Shown here: piece after piece, positions 63,917 through 64,000 of the stretch | Layout of the letters: every line of letters starts with the position of its first letter | Position numbering within the stretch: the first letter of the stretch is position 1 | Origin: Cynocephalus volans | Lineage: Eukaryota; Chordata; Mammalia; Dermoptera; Cynocephalidae | Direction of reading: 5' to 3' | Length of the DNA: 64,000 nucleotides | Assembly: GCF_027409185.1 (NCBI RefSeq) | Contig: NC_084462.1 | Span: forward strand, 25,519,577 to 25,583,576 | The notes under the pieces: model-generated | Told to the model about the DNA's origin: nothing | What the model saw: only the letters and a program-made list of their open reading frames with translations | The model's database searches: none | Position numbers and translations under genes: made by a program

Positions 63917-64000
63917 CTGTGGGGAGAGGGGCCCGGGTCAGGGGGGGACGTGGCCCTCGCCCCCGACCCGCCCTCTCCCACCCGCACCCTGCCCCGCACT

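Overview
This is mammalian nuclear DNA. The protein-coding order VGF – NAT16 – MOGAT3 – DGAT2L7 – PLOD3 – ZNHIT1 – CLDN15 matches human 7q22.1. Everything up to PLOD3, and CLDN15, is read from the minus strand; ZNHIT1 is on the plus strand. I saw no Alu, B1/B2, carnivore tRNA-Lys or Bov SINEs. The lineage-specific SINEs here are tRNA-Ile-derived. At least one is a dimer, and two have perfect target-site duplications. That SINE type, together with MST/MLT-type MaLR LTRs, points to a colugo (Dermoptera, CYN SINEs). The species call is an inference from memory of repeat families.

Layout: 1-2.8 kb holds VGF (intact, 614 aa) with a compact promoter containing TATA, E-box, CRE and an RE1/NRSE element over the predicted start site. 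2.8-7.9 kb is intergenic. 7.9-11.6 kb (and probably a CpG-island promoter near 14.8-15.7 kb) is NAT16. Its last exon carries a nonsense codon and two 1-bp frameshifts, and the expected initiator ATG is out of frame, so the gene looks decayed. 17.2-38.7 kb is a gene-free block built largely of fossil MaLR-type LTR elements, many nested in one another, with tRNA-Ile SINEs, MIR/L2 relics and a dead C2H2 zinc-finger fragment. One MaLR copy ends in a poly(A) tract and is flanked by a long direct repeat, as expected for a transcript copied by LINE machinery.

39.4-44.5 kb holds two tandem acyltransferase genes of the DGAT2/MOGAT family. MOGAT3 is intact (7 coding exons, 341 aa). The DGAT2L7-like gene (6 coding exons, about 326 codons) has clean splice sites but one 1-bp insertion in its fourth exon-equivalent. 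46.4-53.4 kb is PLOD3 (19 coding exons, 740 aa, all catalytic residues present). About 1 kb of CpG-rich DNA with ETS/YY1/NRF1-like motifs separates it head-to-head from ZNHIT1 (5 coding exons, 154 aa). 59.1-63.4 kb is intergenic with old repeats. 63.4-64.0 kb is the 3' end of CLDN15.

Exon joins below were derived by hand. For MOGAT3, PLOD3 and ZNHIT1 every junction has GT/AG ends and the phases sum to an open frame. Human comparisons are from memory.
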